DNA of 64,000 nt, from the NCBI GenBank assembly GCA_963281255.1, contig OY725498.1, positions 2,046,001 to 2,110,000 of the forward strand, written 5' to 3'. The notes below the pieces were generated by a model, which saw nothing but the letters and a program-made list of their open reading frames with translations, was not told the DNA's origin and searched no databases. This document shows positions 32,525 to 44,627 of this stretch, piece after piece. Position numbers and translations under genes: made by a program. Source of the DNA: Aphrocallistes beatrix. Taxonomy: Eukaryota > Porifera > Hexactinellida > Sceptrulophora > Aphrocallistidae. Every line of letters starts with the position of its first letter. The first letter of the stretch is position 1.

Positions 32525-33275
32525 AGGGTGGTGTTTCCTTCCAGAGCTAACTTTAAAAGTTTTCATTATTTTCTCCTGAATTTTTTTGTGGAAACTATTC
32601 TCGATGAGTTATCTGCAAAAATACACTTTTCGGAAGCTTAAGAAGCAATAAAAATTGTTTTTTCCCTCAAATCACCTAATTTATAGAGGACTGTTGCATG
32701 AAAAAATGCCCCCCCCCCCCGTGAAAAAATGCCCCCACCATGGATATTCATGTAATATGGGGGGGGCAAAATTTAATGGAGTTAGCGTGAAAAATTGCCC
32801 CCCCCCATGAAAAAATGCCCCCACCATGGATATTCTTGAGTTTAACACTAAATATTGCTGATACTATTTATATACGATACATTTATGAAAGTCATTGTTA
32901 TTACTTCACACGACTAGTTTGTTGATTTGCAATGCTCTAGTAAACGAATAGAAGCCAAATAGCATTCAAAATGTTTTGTATAAGCATTGGCATACTTTAG
33001 AATATCCATGGTGGGGGGCATTTTTTCACGGGGGGGCAATTTTTCACGCTAACTCCATTAAATTTTGCCCCCCCCCATATTACATAAATATCCATGGTGG
33101 GGGCATTTTTTCACGGGGGGGGGGGGGGCATTTTTTCATGCAACAGGACATTCAAGGAAACTTCAATGGCTTATGTCTCTTTTACTCAATTATTCTTGCT
33201 TTTTTCTAAAGTAGAATAGAATATAGAATATAACAACTAAACATCCTAAATCAACAACTTAAAGTAGTACTTAAG
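32525..33275. mobile_element. Truncated TTAA-site element (GGTTGGTG family) with nested foldback
   Basis: Starts GGTGGTGTTTCCTTCCAGAG after CTTAAG and follows the family consensus to about 33275. It is interrupted by the foldback 32692-33145. The right half is missing. Confidence 0.55.
32692..33145. mobile_element. Foldback with poly-G/C iterated ends, duplication GGAC
   Basis: Ends TGTTGCATGAAAAAATGCC and inverse GGCATTTTTTCATGCAACA are flanked by GGAC (32688-32691 and 33146-33149). Both ends carry repeats of AAAAAATGCCCCC, CCATGGATATTC and runs of 8-14 G or C. The unfilled site is seen in other TTAA-site elements (ATAGAGGACATTCAAGG). The 200-bp middle is AT-rich and non-coding. Confidence 0.65.
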
Positions 33276-33807
33276 GTGAGGCTAATCTCAAAATTGGAAA
33301 TTTGGGATGAATATTAGATTTGTTTGAAATTGATATATTTCTATAGTCTGATATCCGAACTAGCTTATCTGTAAGTTTTTAAGAAAAATTTCCATTATTC
33401 ATGCGATTATATGGCTTCAAAGATGACGTCATTTTATAATTTTGTACAAAAATTCCCAAAAAAAATTTTCTTTTAATTTCTACGACTGAGGTACATTGTG
33501 TCACAAAGTTATAAGGTTGTAGTAGAGATAGAGTTAGCTCTTTGTTTTATAATGGATGGTATTGTTGCTTGAACAAAGTAAAATGTATGCTGATCATTTA
33601 TTTAATGATAAAATATTTCTAATTAATTTAACAATATGAAAAAAAATCCGCTGCAACGAGTTGACAAAATTATTTCAAAAATTAAAAATATAATCACTTT
33701 TTAAAACATTTTAATCGAGCCAATTTGTTCCTTATTGAATATGCTTCATAACGCAATTTTGATTTCGACTCTATGTACTTAGTACTGAAGTTGAGTTATA
33801 CTCAACC
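33276..33807. other. Unassigned AT-rich stretch
   Basis: No recognised exon, terminal repeat or match to other parts of the window, apart from one TGACGTCA at about 33424. Confidence 0.35.
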
Positions 33808-34057
33808 ATAGCCTACTATAATAAGGCCTCAGAGTAACTTGCGAATTTGGCACTAGGGATGCAGTAGAAGATGGTTGAAGAAATACATGAGCTGCCTTAA
33901 ATCATTAACAAAGCCCAATAGAGATTAGGAATGTATTACCAGCATATATAAATATGGTGTCAAAGCACCCATATCCGTTGTGAAAATTTAGATTAGTCAT
34001 CAAATGATTGCGCCACAGGCTATATTTGGGTCAAATTTAGTGATTTTCAGAGGTCGT
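33808..34057 (+). repeat. Arm of a CATAGCC foldback, second subfamily
   Basis: Begins CATAGCCTACTATAATAAGG and continues CACTAGGGATGCAGTAG, ACCAGCATATATAAATATGG and ATTAGTCATCAAATGATTGC. It matches 19252-19605 in reverse better than the main subfamily. A TTAA-site element is inserted at its end (34058-34061). Confidence 0.5.
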
Positions 34058-35308
34058 TTAAGGTTGGTGTTTCCCATGCGAAACTTGTTTTTTATTAAAA
34101 ATGTGCCCGAATTGCTTTTTTATCATTTTTTGATCCTTATAGGGGTTCTAAACAATAATCCCGATTTATATAACTCCAGCCCCAATATTTCGCCACTTTG
34201 AGCCACTTGTATCACCTGGTGTCGCTCTAAAACGACACATTTTAAGGTTGGTGTTTCCTTCCAGAACTAACTTTAAAAGTTTTCATTATTTTCTCCTGAA
34301 ATTTTTTGTGGAAACTATTCTCGATGGGTTATCTGGAAAAATACACTTTTCGGGAGCCCAAGAAGTAAGAGAAAAATATTTTTTTCCCCAAATGACCTAA
34401 TTTATAGAGGACATTCAAGGAAACTTCAATGCCTTATCCTTCTTTTACTCAATTATTCTTACACAAAATGGTTGAATAAAGAAAATAATAGGAATAGAAT
34501 TTTCAATTTTAACCCAAATAAATGTTTCTTTCAAATTTCGTTTATACAAAATTTAGAGGCAGATTTTCGTAAGGAAAAATATTTTAACTTTTTTCTAAAG
34601 TAGAATATCAAAAATCTGTCTCTATCATTTTGTTCTACGTGACGAGATCTTTCTAAAACCATCGAGTTTTTAACTCTACGACCTTTGTAACTAGAGATTC
34701 CTCCTTTGTAAAATTGATTTTTTAAGTGCTAAAAACAGGCTACAAAGCAATTTTCTTCGGAAAGACTTGATTTCCATTTGTTTTACGGTATTCTGATAAT
34801 ATATAACATCAAAACATCCTCAATCAACAACTTATAGTAGTACTTAACTTCAAAATATGACATATCAAATATTTTCACATCATGACACCTTCAAAAGTGT
34901 GAAAAAGTTGACAGTTATAACTGGGGTCCCAAAAATGACCATGTCCGATAGTTTTCTCCGAAATCCCATACCTATAACTTTATTTGACTATGCCAGGTCG
35001 TTATTTTAATACTGAATTCGTACTCAGCACTAAATTTCCAGCAATTTGATATATATATTGACCATATTTGGAAATATTTTTGGTTGCCTTTTCCTAGCAA
35101 CGGTCAGGAAAGTGAAAAAATTCCTGGCCGTTGCTAGGCACGTTCAAACAAAAATGTTTCCAAATATGGTCAATATATATATCAAAATGCTGGAAATCTA
35201 GTGCTGAGCATGAATTCAGCATTAAAAAGATGATCTGGCACTGTTTAAAGAAGTTAGAGCTGTGGGACATTTCGCATTTATAATGTGTCGTTTTTAGAGC
35301 GACACCAG

Positions 35309-37056
35309 CAGCCGTATTCACTAAGATCTTAAGCACTAAGATCGATCTTAAGTCTTAAGATCGATCTTAAGTCTTAAGATCGATCTTAGTTAAGATCGAT
35401 CTTAAGATCGAACTTAGAGGTATTCACTAAGAATTAAGATCGATCTTAAGATCGATCTTAGTTAAGATCGATCTTAAGATCGAACTTAGAAATAACGTTA
35501 GGGTTAATATGATTAGAATATAGCATTATACTAATCAAATACAAAACTGAAGTATAATATTGGTAATGGCAAGTAGTCATTTATTATTGATCTAGTGAAA
35601 ATAAACTATATTTCTTCTTTTTGAGCAAAATTGAGGCCATTAATGTCAATATTAGTAGCAAATAAGATTGATTAACCCACTCCTGTAAGACATAGCTTCT
35701 ATCTACTATGTAGTTGTACAGCCTGGAATGTCTGCTGGTGAGTCTTACAATATCTGTGGTGAAATCTTTGTTTTAACTTTGAATTCTATTATGAAATTTA
35801 ATGTTTTATTTATGAAATCTATAATTATTCTACACTAGTCAATATCAAAGGAAGAGCTATCAAAGAGCATAAGTTGTATCTCATGAATTCATAATATTAT
35901 ATTGAACAAAACATATAGACGACAAGTGTCTTTGTATATTGTAACATGAAAACCTCTCTAAGACAAAATATAAACACTGGATATGAGAAGAACAATAAAT
36001 TGAACTCTATCGACGTTAAAATTTCTGCGTCATTTGGTGTTACGAAAATAATTGGTGTCATTAATGGTTATGGTAAGTCGGCGTCCTCCCGTGTATATAA
36101 ATTGCTGCTGAGTGCTTGCATTAACAATACCAAACCAAAATGGACAAATCCCGCAAGCAAATTGGACCAGAGAAGAAGAGTGAGTCTCATTAATGAAATT
36201 GAGTCAGCAGGTGAGATTTTGAGAGGGTCAGGAAATTCTGCTGACAAAAACAAAAGGAGGAAACAAATCTGGAGAGACTTTACAGCCAAACTCAACTCAG
36301 TGCATGGCATGGCAGAGCTGTAGAGGATATCAGGAAAAAAGTCTCCAGAAATTGAAATCCAGACAACGTATAAGGCATCAAAGAAAAGTCGGGAGAGAAG
36401 GCGAACTGTTGATGAGCAAGATGATTCGATCGAGCTCTTGAAGGCTGCAGACTTACTTCCATTACAGCATGAAGTTTTGTTCCAACAGATGGCTGTATTC
36501 TCAGCTGCAGTTAATAGAAGAACAGAGGGACTATTATCGATTGAAACGCTGGGAAAATCATTGTAAATAGGAAAATAGGATCAAAGTGATTATTATCAGT
36601 CATGTGAATCAATATATAAAGCCTGTCTCTATAATTGTGCATATTAGAATGAGTCTATGATTATATGATCAAATAATGTATGTTTGTTTATTCATACAAA
36701 TCCAAGAAGAATTTGCCACGAATATAGCATGTGATACATGTTGCGATGTTACACACAATAAGAGAAATGTTTTAAAAATATTTTATTTGAAGTCTAATAT
36801 CAATCAAGATAGATTCAATGTTCGACAGAAGTAAGTTTGAACAACATTTATGGAGTAATTAGTGAAAATCGAATCAATTCCAATACTTAAGACACCTCCC
36901 TAGGTTGCTTAAAGTTCGGTCTTAAGTTCGGTCTTAAGACCGAACTTAAATCTTAGTGAATACCATTCTTAGTGAATACGACTTAAGATCGAACTTAAGA
37001 CTTAAGCACTAAGATCGATCTTAAGATCGATCTTAAGTTCTTAGTGAATACGGCCG
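35309..37056. mobile_element. PIF/Harbinger-type element, duplication CAG, ends of iterated palindromes
   Basis: Ends CAGCCGTATTCACTAAG and inverse CTTAGTGAATACGGCCG are flanked by CAG (35306-35308 and 37057-37059); uninterrupted relatives read GACACCAGGTGATAC. The first 180 bp and last 160 bp are built of AAGATCGATCTTAAG palindromes. A 3-bp duplication and an internal Myb-like ORF suggest PIF/Harbinger. No DDE transposase is present, so it is nonautonomous. Confidence 0.65.
35946..36566 (+). pseudogene. Myb/SANT-like DNA-binding protein of the PIF-type element, frameshifted
   Basis: An ATG frame of 125 codons (35946-36323) contains KPKWTNPASKLDQRRRVSL and KRRKQIWRDFTAKLNSVHG, resembling the trihelix-type Myb domain of the second PIF/Harbinger protein. 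The consensus then continues in other frames (EDIRKKVSRN near 36325, then SIELLKAADLLPLQHEVLFQ to a stop at 36566), so at least two frameshifts are present. In intact elements this protein binds the termini and brings the transposase to them. It is probably inactive here. Confidence 0.5.
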
Positions 37057-38032
37057 CAGGTGATACAAGTGGCTCAAAGTGGCGAAATATTGGGGTTGGA
37101 GTTATAAAAGTCGGGATTATTGTTTAGAACCTCTATAAGGATCTAAAAATGATAAAAAAGCAATTTGGGCACATTTTTAATAAAAAACAAGTTTCGCATG
37201 GGAAACACCAACCTTAAATGCGAAATGTCCCACAGCTCTAACTTCTTTAAACAGTGCCAGATCATCTTTTTAATGCTGAATTCATGCTCAGCACTGGATT
37301 TCCAGCAATTTGATATATATATTGACCATATTTGGAAACATTTTTGTTTGACCGTGCCTAGCAACGGCCAGGAATTTTTTAACATTCCTGACCGTTGCTA
37401 GGAAAAGGCAACCAAAAATATTTCCAAATATGGTCAATATATATATCAAATTGCTGGAAATTTAGTGCTGAGTACGAACTCAGTATTAAAATAACGACCT
37501 GGCATAGTCAAATAAAGTTATAGGTATGGGATTTCGGCGGAAACTATCGGACATGGTCATTTTTGGGCCCCCAGTGATAACTGTCAACTTTTTCACACTT
37601 TTGAAGGTGTCATGATGTGAAAATATTTGATATGCCATATTTTGAAGTTAAGTACTACAATAAGTTGTTGATTGAGGATGTTTTGATGTTATATATTATC
37701 AGAATTCCGTAAAAACAAATGGAAATCAAGCCTTTCCGAAGAAAATTGCTTTGTAGCATGTTTTTAACACTCAAAAAAATCAATTTTACAACGGAGGAAT
37801 CTCTAGTTACAAAAGTCATAGAGTAAAAAACTCGATTGTTTTGGAAAGATCTCGTCACGTAGAACAAAATGATAGAGATAGATTTTCGATATTCTACTTT
37901 AGAAAAAAGTTAAAATATTTTTCCTTTCGAAAATCTGCCTCTAAATTTTGTATAAACGAAATTTGAAAGAAAAAATTATTTAGGTTAAAATTGAAAATTC
38001 TATTCCTATTATTTTCTTTATTCAACCATTGA

Positions 38033-39698
38033 CATCCACGCTCCTCTCTTTCCTCTGCACATTGTTCTACGAGGATAACTCGTTACCAAATTCCCGAAAA
38101 GTTTTGTCGGTCTGGATTCTCTTGTAGATTGTCGCAATAAGGGATGACCAAAGTCACTTGCAATGACTTTACTACTTGACATATGTTGCTTGGGAACCCA
38201 TTTTTCCTCTTCATCCCCTAACAGGAGGTTTGATCGAAATCACTTTCTTGCGTCACAGTTAAAGTTGATTCATCCAGACAATTTTCAAGACCAGGTACCT
38301 TTCGACAGCGATTTAGGTGTACCACCTTTTCTTGATTCAATTCAAGATCCCCCACGATTACGTTGGCTTTCTTCCTTTTCAAGACCATCCTGGGGCTTTT
38401 GTACAATGGAAACAGAGAATCTGCGATTTTCATCCTTTACCAGTACCAGATCCCCTGCTACAATATCTGATTCCTTTGCAGTGCGGTTATAATTGTGTTT
38501 CATAGTTTCCTGAGCTTCGCATATATTATTGGATATCCACATTCGGTCAGAGAGGAGAACTTGGGGGTAGCCATGCCGCAATACCCATCCATCCATAAAA
38601 GCTTTTACAGTGTTCCACACTCCTGTTGCCCCTTCATCGGTTTCTTCCGTGTAGTAAACCTTGTTTTCGAAGTGCTGCTCGTCATTTACGTCAGTGTCCA
38701 CTCGCAAATTGGGAGCGCAACTAAGCCAGTCTGGCAGTTTATTATCCTTTACTGGACGATAAACTACTTGGTACGGGAGCTCCTCCAACTCCATCAGCCT
38801 CCAAGCCGCTCGGTGTGCGATCTGGGCCATTCCTGGGATGTAGCTGCGGTAGTAATTGACACTGCCCAAACATCCTAGTAGTTCACGCACCGAGCTGGGC
38901 TGAGGAAATCGTTGCAGATTCCTCTTGACTGACTCGAGGGGGCTTTGGCCTCTCTCGCTGATCTTGTGGCCTAGGAAATTTACTTCCTGGTATCCGAAGT
39001 GGCATTTATCTGCCCTTAACTTAATGTTTGATCTTCTTAATCTTTCATAAGCTCTCCTCGGAGGGGGTTTCCTTATTTACGCCTTGAACACAAGGGATTT
39101 CCTTGCTATCGAGCTGGTTCACCATATCCCTTCCACTAAGGATATTGACACGGTCTCTTTCTGGCGCCATCCCAGATCCGCAGCTATTCCCTTTTCCATT
39201 AGGTTCTTGCGCATTTCTACCATGAATTCTCGTCCCTCCTTATCGCGAAAGTGTTCCTTCCCGTTTATCCAAACCTTTGCTTGTTGCTGAACGGTCTCGG
39301 TAGCTGTGGAACATCGCTGGTGCAAGCCTGTAGAATTGTGTGACCTGCACGCGTGGCCTCCTTCCAAAGTCTGACGATGAAATCGTCAAAGAGTTCGCCA
39401 CTTTGCCAATGCATGTCATAGTACTTCCGAGTGGCATCAAACTTATCGATTGGGGGATCGAAGTAGTCCTTTAGAACCTTAAAGCCTCGTCAATAGTACC
39501 TTCCTTAGCCGCCTCAAGTGCGATTACCCTTTCAACTTCTCTGCGCGCGACATAAGCTGGTAGTAATCGGATGGCTGCCTTTCTCCCTTCTTCAGTTGTG
39601 ACTAGGGTACTAACTGCAGCCTTGAAGAGAGGTTTGTAGTCTTCCACTCTTTGTGCAGCTCCAATGGGCGGAATGGTAGCTGTGAAAGGCGTGGCCAT
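38033..39698 (-). pseudogene. Ty3/gypsy remnant: gag start, RT thumb, RNase H end, integrase end
   Basis: From 39698 on the minus strand a gag-like frame starts MATPFTATIPPIG and continues, after a frameshift, through FDATRKYYDMHWQSGELF. After a deletion, 39060-38790 reads CHFGYQEVNFLGHKISERG and ELLGCLGSVNYYRSYIP, the gypsy RT thumb/connection. It then jumps to an RNase H end (VVYRPVKDNKLPDWLS) and integrase tail (GYPQVLLSDR, SDIVAGDLVLVKDE). Parts of the original element are missing between these blocks. No LTRs recognised. Confidence 0.65.
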
Positions 39699-39789
39699 AA
39701 ATGCAGATCAATTAGTATTTATGTTGTGCGATCGAAAGATCCGTCAATCAATTCGAATAAGGAATGGTTAATTGTACGTAATGTTCAAT

Positions 39790-40825
39790 TACAGAGAAAT
39801 ATTAATTGAGATCTGTAAACTAAAGCTAACAAGTAAAGCTAAGTAATAAGTACGACCATCTTGAATGGCCACCATGTTGCCTTGTAGTTGCAGGTTTATT
39901 GTGTCAAACTTCTCACATAAGTCAGTTAAGTAAGCGATATCAGATTTTGTCGATAGAACAAGCTGCATTAACTCCAGATTATCTTCGTGTAAGAATTCTA
40001 CAATGGTGTAAAATAAGCTGTAAATCCGGCAGAGACATTTTCCTTTTGAAAGCCATCTCACTTCGGTGTGTAGAAGCAGACGTTCGAATTCCATTGCGTT
40101 AGTATGACAGAGTTGGCGAAATATTCTGTCCTTGAGTGCAGAAGACTTTATTTTATTGACAGCTGTTATGACGATATGCAAAGAGTTGTGTAGGCGATGA
40201 CTAAGGTGTTTTGCTACTAAATGTTCTCGATGAACGACGCAGTGTACGGCGAAAACGTTAGGAACAGCATTTTTAAAGTTTGCAATAGATCCACGATGTC
40301 GGTCGACCATGGCAGGAGCACCATCGGTAGCACACGCAATAATATGACACAAGGGAAGAAATTATCCAAAACTTTGAAAATGGATTCACCTTTTGAATCA
40401 GTCAAAAGAGTCTAGCAAACAACATTTCTTCGACCAAATTATCTTCCTGAATAAAGCGGACATATGCTAGGAGCAGAGCTTCGATACCTGGCATTGTGGA
40501 TTCATCGATTTGAAGCGAAAATTCCGTCGTTTTAAGAATATCGCAGATTGTTTTCTCAATGTCATTAGCCATCATATGTATTTGCCTCGTCACAGTATCA
40601 TTACTCAATGGAATTGACTTAATCAGACTACGCCTGTCCGTATGCATGACAGTGGTAAGTGCTTCCTGGATTGCGGGCAGAATAAGTTGTTCACCAATTG
40701 TATGTGACTTTCCAGCTTTAGCAATTAGTAGCGAAATGTTATACGATGCAATCAAGCCATCATCGTTTTGTGAGTCCACTTTTCAGAACATGTTGCCCAT
40801 CGTTTTGCGATTGTCAAAAATTTAG
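39790..40825 (-). pseudogene. hAT transposase pseudogene (SCAND3/ZBED5-like)
   Basis: On the minus strand 40779-40402 encodes ISLLIAKAGKSHTIGEQLIL and EFSLQIDESTMPG; a frameshift near 40400 leads to KGESIFKVLDNFF, and 40352-39840 gives CATDGAPAMVDRHRG, VHCVVHREHLVAK and HTEVRWLSKGKCL, the conserved hAT core. The N-terminal zinc finger and the C-terminal dimerisation region are missing. The 5' side abuts a palindromic-element arm at 40826. Non-functional. Confidence 0.75.
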
Positions 40826-41155
40826 AGATCGGAATTTTCAACATTCCAGGCCGTTGCTAGGAACGGGCAACCAAAAAGATTCTCCAAATATGGTCAATAT
40901 ATATCAAATTGCTGGAAATTTCGTGCTGGGCACGAATTTAAAAATCAAAATATGATCTGGTGTGATTAAAAGAAGTTATTGATAGAGGACAATTCCGGCA
41001 ATACTATCGGACGTGATAATTTGGGGCCAGCTGTCATGGCTGACATAGGCATCGTTTCATGTGGCCCAATATCCAAAAATGTTCATAGTATATCAATGTA
41101 CATGTGTACCAATTTTGGTGCTTTTATCACAAAATGCACAATTGTTTTGCTATGC
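40826..41155 (+). repeat. Single arm of the palindromic TA-site element
   Basis: It matches the right half of 2274-3675 (GGTCAATATAT, GATGGCTGACATAGGCATCG-like, ATTGTTTTGCTATGCCGCAC), ending in the terminus. No inner palindrome partner on the left, so it is a truncated copy. Confidence 0.55.
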
Positions 41156-41577
41156 CGCACTACTATAAGGAGTTCACTGCGTTTGTTTCAACTCGCGGCC
41201 AGTTTGAATTCAACCGCATGCCTTTTGGATTGTCAAACTCACAGGCTACCTATCAGCGAGCGGTAGACCAGGCTCTACGATGGGGGTCTGAATGTACAGG
41301 CATTGTTGATGACACATGTGTCCACTCGCCCAGTTTCGATACGCACCTGGAGCATTTGGATGAGGCTCAGTTGGCTATTCTAAAAATTGAGGATGAAGAA
41401 TGTGAGGATTTGGCTTTTGAGTTTACTGATTGCTGTGTTGACGGAAAAGATATGCTACGTTGTATTTTAATGACTTCAAGTAACTGTTTACTCAACAACA
41501 AGGCCAAGAATATTACTTCTACCACCTCTTGTCCCAAAGATACTCAAAGGAAGATACTTAAACTTACCTCTAATTAA
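41104..41577 (+). pseudogene. Chimeric ORF: element arm + gypsy RT fragment + P-type transposase tail
   Basis: One uninterrupted 157-codon frame crosses three unrelated sequences. 41104-41157 is the arm of the palindromic element. About 41161-41388 encodes KEFTAFVSTRGQFEFNRMPF, GLSNSQATYQR and a VDD in place of the catalytic YxDD, a Ty3/gypsy RT palm piece. About 41389-41577 encodes NCLLNNKAKNITSTTS, like the tail of the P-type transposase at 29049-29200 (ANCFLVNKVKNYNSL-like). A P-type right terminus follows at 41783-41806. The open frame is probably chance; no evidence of expression. Confidence 0.5.
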
Positions 41578-41805
41578 TATATGTGTATATATATATATAC
41601 ACCTATATATTTATGTAGTATTCCTTGTCCGTCAACTAAATTATGTCAGCAGTCTGTAATATCATTATTGTGAGATAGAGGATGTATAATTACACGATAT
41701 TAAATATATCAAAATGATATTGTGTTAAATTTCATTGTATTAAAAACTCGACTTTATCTTATCCCTGGTCTAAAGTAGTGAAATGGCCTGTATGTAGTAG
41801 GCTAT

Positions 41806-42192
41806 GACACATTCTATTAAAATCTCAGCCTTCTATCACCTAAAATGGCTGAGTTATAGTCGAAAAGCTGAAATTTCTAATTATAAAAAAGGTGACAATG
41901 AGGTCATAATTCCATGATGAGTCGACATTTTGCTCTGACGTCAGAACTTAGTGGAGACATTGCTAAAAAACTCCCACAAGGGCCAAAATCAGCTTTCTGT
42001 GTTTGGGGTCACATTGATCAATTATAAGGTAGATAACATCTCCAAATACATCTGTCCTACTGTTATAATCGATATCGCACGAAAAAATCACCAAATTTGT
42101 CAATTTTTAGAATTTTGATGCGTAATGATATCTTCATAACAGAGTGATGAGTCATCATTTTTGGATGCTAGTTATAGCATAAGTGAGATATA
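41806..42192 (-). repeat. Helitron-like family X fragment
   Basis: ACATTCTATTAAAATCTCAG, AAATGGCTGAGTTATAGTCG, CATAATTCCATGATGAGTCG and GATCAATTATAAGG follow the family in reverse. It directly follows a P-type terminus. Confidence 0.5.
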
Positions 42193-42717
42193 TTAATATA
42201 CTTACATCCTTACTATTAAAACTCGATTAATGTTTGTTTGTTTGTTTGTGTGTATGTTGCAGTCAGAATGCGTTTCCAGTCGAAACGCGTTTTTACTGCT
42301 TTCTAGTCGAAACGCGTTTCGACTAGTCAAAATGCGTTTCCACTGTTAATAGAATATTATGGGTTATTTTTAACTTCAGTGTACTAATTTAAAGTAAATG
42401 ATATTGTTTTCAGCACGATAACGATCTAATTTTAGGATTCAAATTGTATTTATTCATTAAAATAAGTTATGCTCTTCCTAAATTTCGCAATCAATTCGTA
42501 ATCGAAACATATGATAAAGAAGAAAATAATGGTATCAAAACTGGTCATATTCAATTGCATATCAAGCGAAGGCGGTTTCGCAATAGCAACAAAGACAGCT
42601 GAAGGGATTAGTTTGAGCTGTCTAAATACGTCAATTGGATGGGCAATACTTGTAGGCATTTATTTCTTGAGAAGATAAATACAGAAAATTATAACAAAAG
42701 ACAATACAATCGCAGTC

Positions 42718-43726
42718 ATGATATCCCCTCGGGAAAAGTTCAACAATTCCATTGAATCATATCAGTCTGTCCTCAGTTCAGCTCAGATTACAGATATCAT
42801 CCGCATTTATTCTGGGCCTCCACCTGTCCAAAAAGGAGCTGATCGCCAAAGGTACTACAGGATTAGGAAGAAATATGTAGTAAAACAGTCACAATCTGTT
42901 AAATTCCTATATGCTAAACTCACAGGATCTATTGAGAGTCGTATCCAAAGAATCGCTCTTCGAAATACTTGAGGCTGTCCACACTGAGGGAGAAAAGCAC
43001 CTTGGAAGAGACCGGATGTCAGTAGTGCTTAAACAGAAGTATTCCGGAATTTCCAAAGAAGTGGTCCAATTATTTATCAAATCATGTAGTGAGTGCGAAC
43101 TTCAGAAATGTAAAAAGCAACTGAAATATACGGTCACAAAACCAATACGTAGTTCAGATTTTGCTTCGAGGGGCCAAATTGACTTAATCGACCTGCAAAA
43201 TACACCAGAAATTAACAGGCCATACTACTTCTTAATGGTATATCAGGACCACCTACCAAATTTGTTGTGCTCCGTCCATTGAAAAGAAAGTCAGCACAAG
43301 AAGTTGTTGATAATCTTCTAGACGTATTTTGTTTGCTGGGACCGCCGCACATTCTAGAGCGATAACGGTAGGGAATTTAAGAACATCAATCTTGCAACCT
43401 TTATTCGAGAACAATGGCCTGAATGTAAAGTGATCCATGGAAAGACGAGACATCCTCAGTCACAAGGCTCTGTTGAAAGGGTAAACAAAGAGATAAAAAA
43501 GGTGTTAGGATCTTTTATGTGGAAATCAAAAGATCCATGTTGGGTTAAATATGTACAAGTAAATAGAACCCAGTACTCAATCGATACTAGTCTGCATTCT
43601 ACACTAGAGTATAAGACTCCTTACAGAATTCTCTTCGGTCGGGAGCATGTACAGGGGCTTGAAGAGTTTGGAATTCCAGATGAGATTGCTGCAGATGTCA
43701 CTACAGAAGAAGAGATGAATCAGTAA
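42718..43726 (+). pseudogene. Ginger2-type (KRBA2-like) DDE integrase, frameshifted
   Basis: Pieces in three frames: 42718-42972 (N-terminal helical domain), 42911-43255 with an H2C2-like zinc-binding region (HTEGEKHLGRDRM, CSECELQKC) and first catalytic Asp in GQIDLIDLQ (about 43181), a shift near 43250, then LKRKSAQEVVDNLLDVFCLL, another shift at about 43360 before DNGREF (second Asp, about 43361) and QSQGSVERVN (Glu, 43475). The D-D-E set is therefore present in sequence but no single frame carries it. The frame ends at 43726 with EEEMNQ just before a GTAAGT-like site, so splicing to the downstream ORF is possible. Confidence 0.7.
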
Positions 43727-44627
43727 GTTTCAATATTTTGTTTTGTGCAAGGTGACAGTTAAGTTTTGTTACCCGTCAGCGTCAACTAATAAGTCGTAAA
43801 GTAGTCAACCGATCAGAGAGTCGTCGAATTATACTTTGTAGAAAATTTCCCTCGTTTCTTAACCATATTTCCAGTATATCCTTATTGTTTCTCTGCCATT
43901 CAACACATACTCCATTTGTCTTCACATATTCATTTGATAATTTTTCCATCTTCTTTCCAAATAAGCCTTTATTTAGTGATAAGTTAACTACTAAATCGTA
44001 GAATTGTATGCCCTCTCTTGTCATTGTTAGATTCTCTCTGCAATATTTGACTCTCAAATATAAAATAAATTATTCCGCGCAAGTTCTCTCCTTTTAATTG
44101 TCAAACAAATCAGATGAGTGGAATGTTTTGAGGTCTATCTTAGATATAAACCCGACATTCCAATTGCTATTCCAGAATTTGTTGCATTTGAGACATGAGG
44201 TGTAGTGAAGTTTGCTTGAATGTCCACTTCAAATATTGAATATTCTTCGATCATCGTTCTTGAATTCCGTCTCTAAAATAAATTTTCCCTTTGTTTCTGA
44301 ATTCATTTCATCTTGGTGGGATATAAATCAATCTTAAAAGTATTTCAAAATTTGTTAACTATTCATGAAAATATTAGTGAGACAATGCTTGTCTCTTATC
44401 TCGATTCTTAATTATTGTAAAAGTATGCTGTATATTTTGGAAAACACATATATCTAGTTATACTAGATGATAAATTTCGAAATTTCGCACTGAAATACAG
44501 AAATCAAAGCTACTTGCTCTATCAAAATGTAACAGAAAAATAATTGTCACCTTGTATTAGTAAGTTAACTATTTAAGATACTAACTGAAATATAACTTCC
44601 CTCAAGTTCCTTACACACGCTAAGGAG

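Larger units (their letters stand above)
34246..37213. mobile_element. TTAA-site element nested in a relative, itself holding a PIF-type element
   Basis: Ends GGTTGGTGTTTCCTTCC and inverse GGGAAACACCAACC are flanked by TTAA (34242-34245 and 37214-37217). Subtracting the PIF-type insertion leaves about 1.22 kb, the usual length of the family. Insertion of one member inside another at its own TTAA is clear from the empty site at 58627-58630. Confidence 0.7.
34062..38029. mobile_element. TTAA-site element (GGTTGGTG family), interrupted and right-truncated
   Basis: Starts GGTTGGTGTTTCCCATGCG after TTAA. At an internal TTAA (34242-34245) a second member of the same family is inserted; sequence resumes at 37218 with ATGCGAAATGTCCC exactly as in the uninterrupted copy at 58631. 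The element breaks off at 38029 against gypsy-derived sequence. Confidence 0.65.

Noticed and set aside
38163..38878. Plus-strand ORFs overlapping the gypsy remnant
   Set aside because: They are antisense shadows of the minus-strand pol and carry no motifs.
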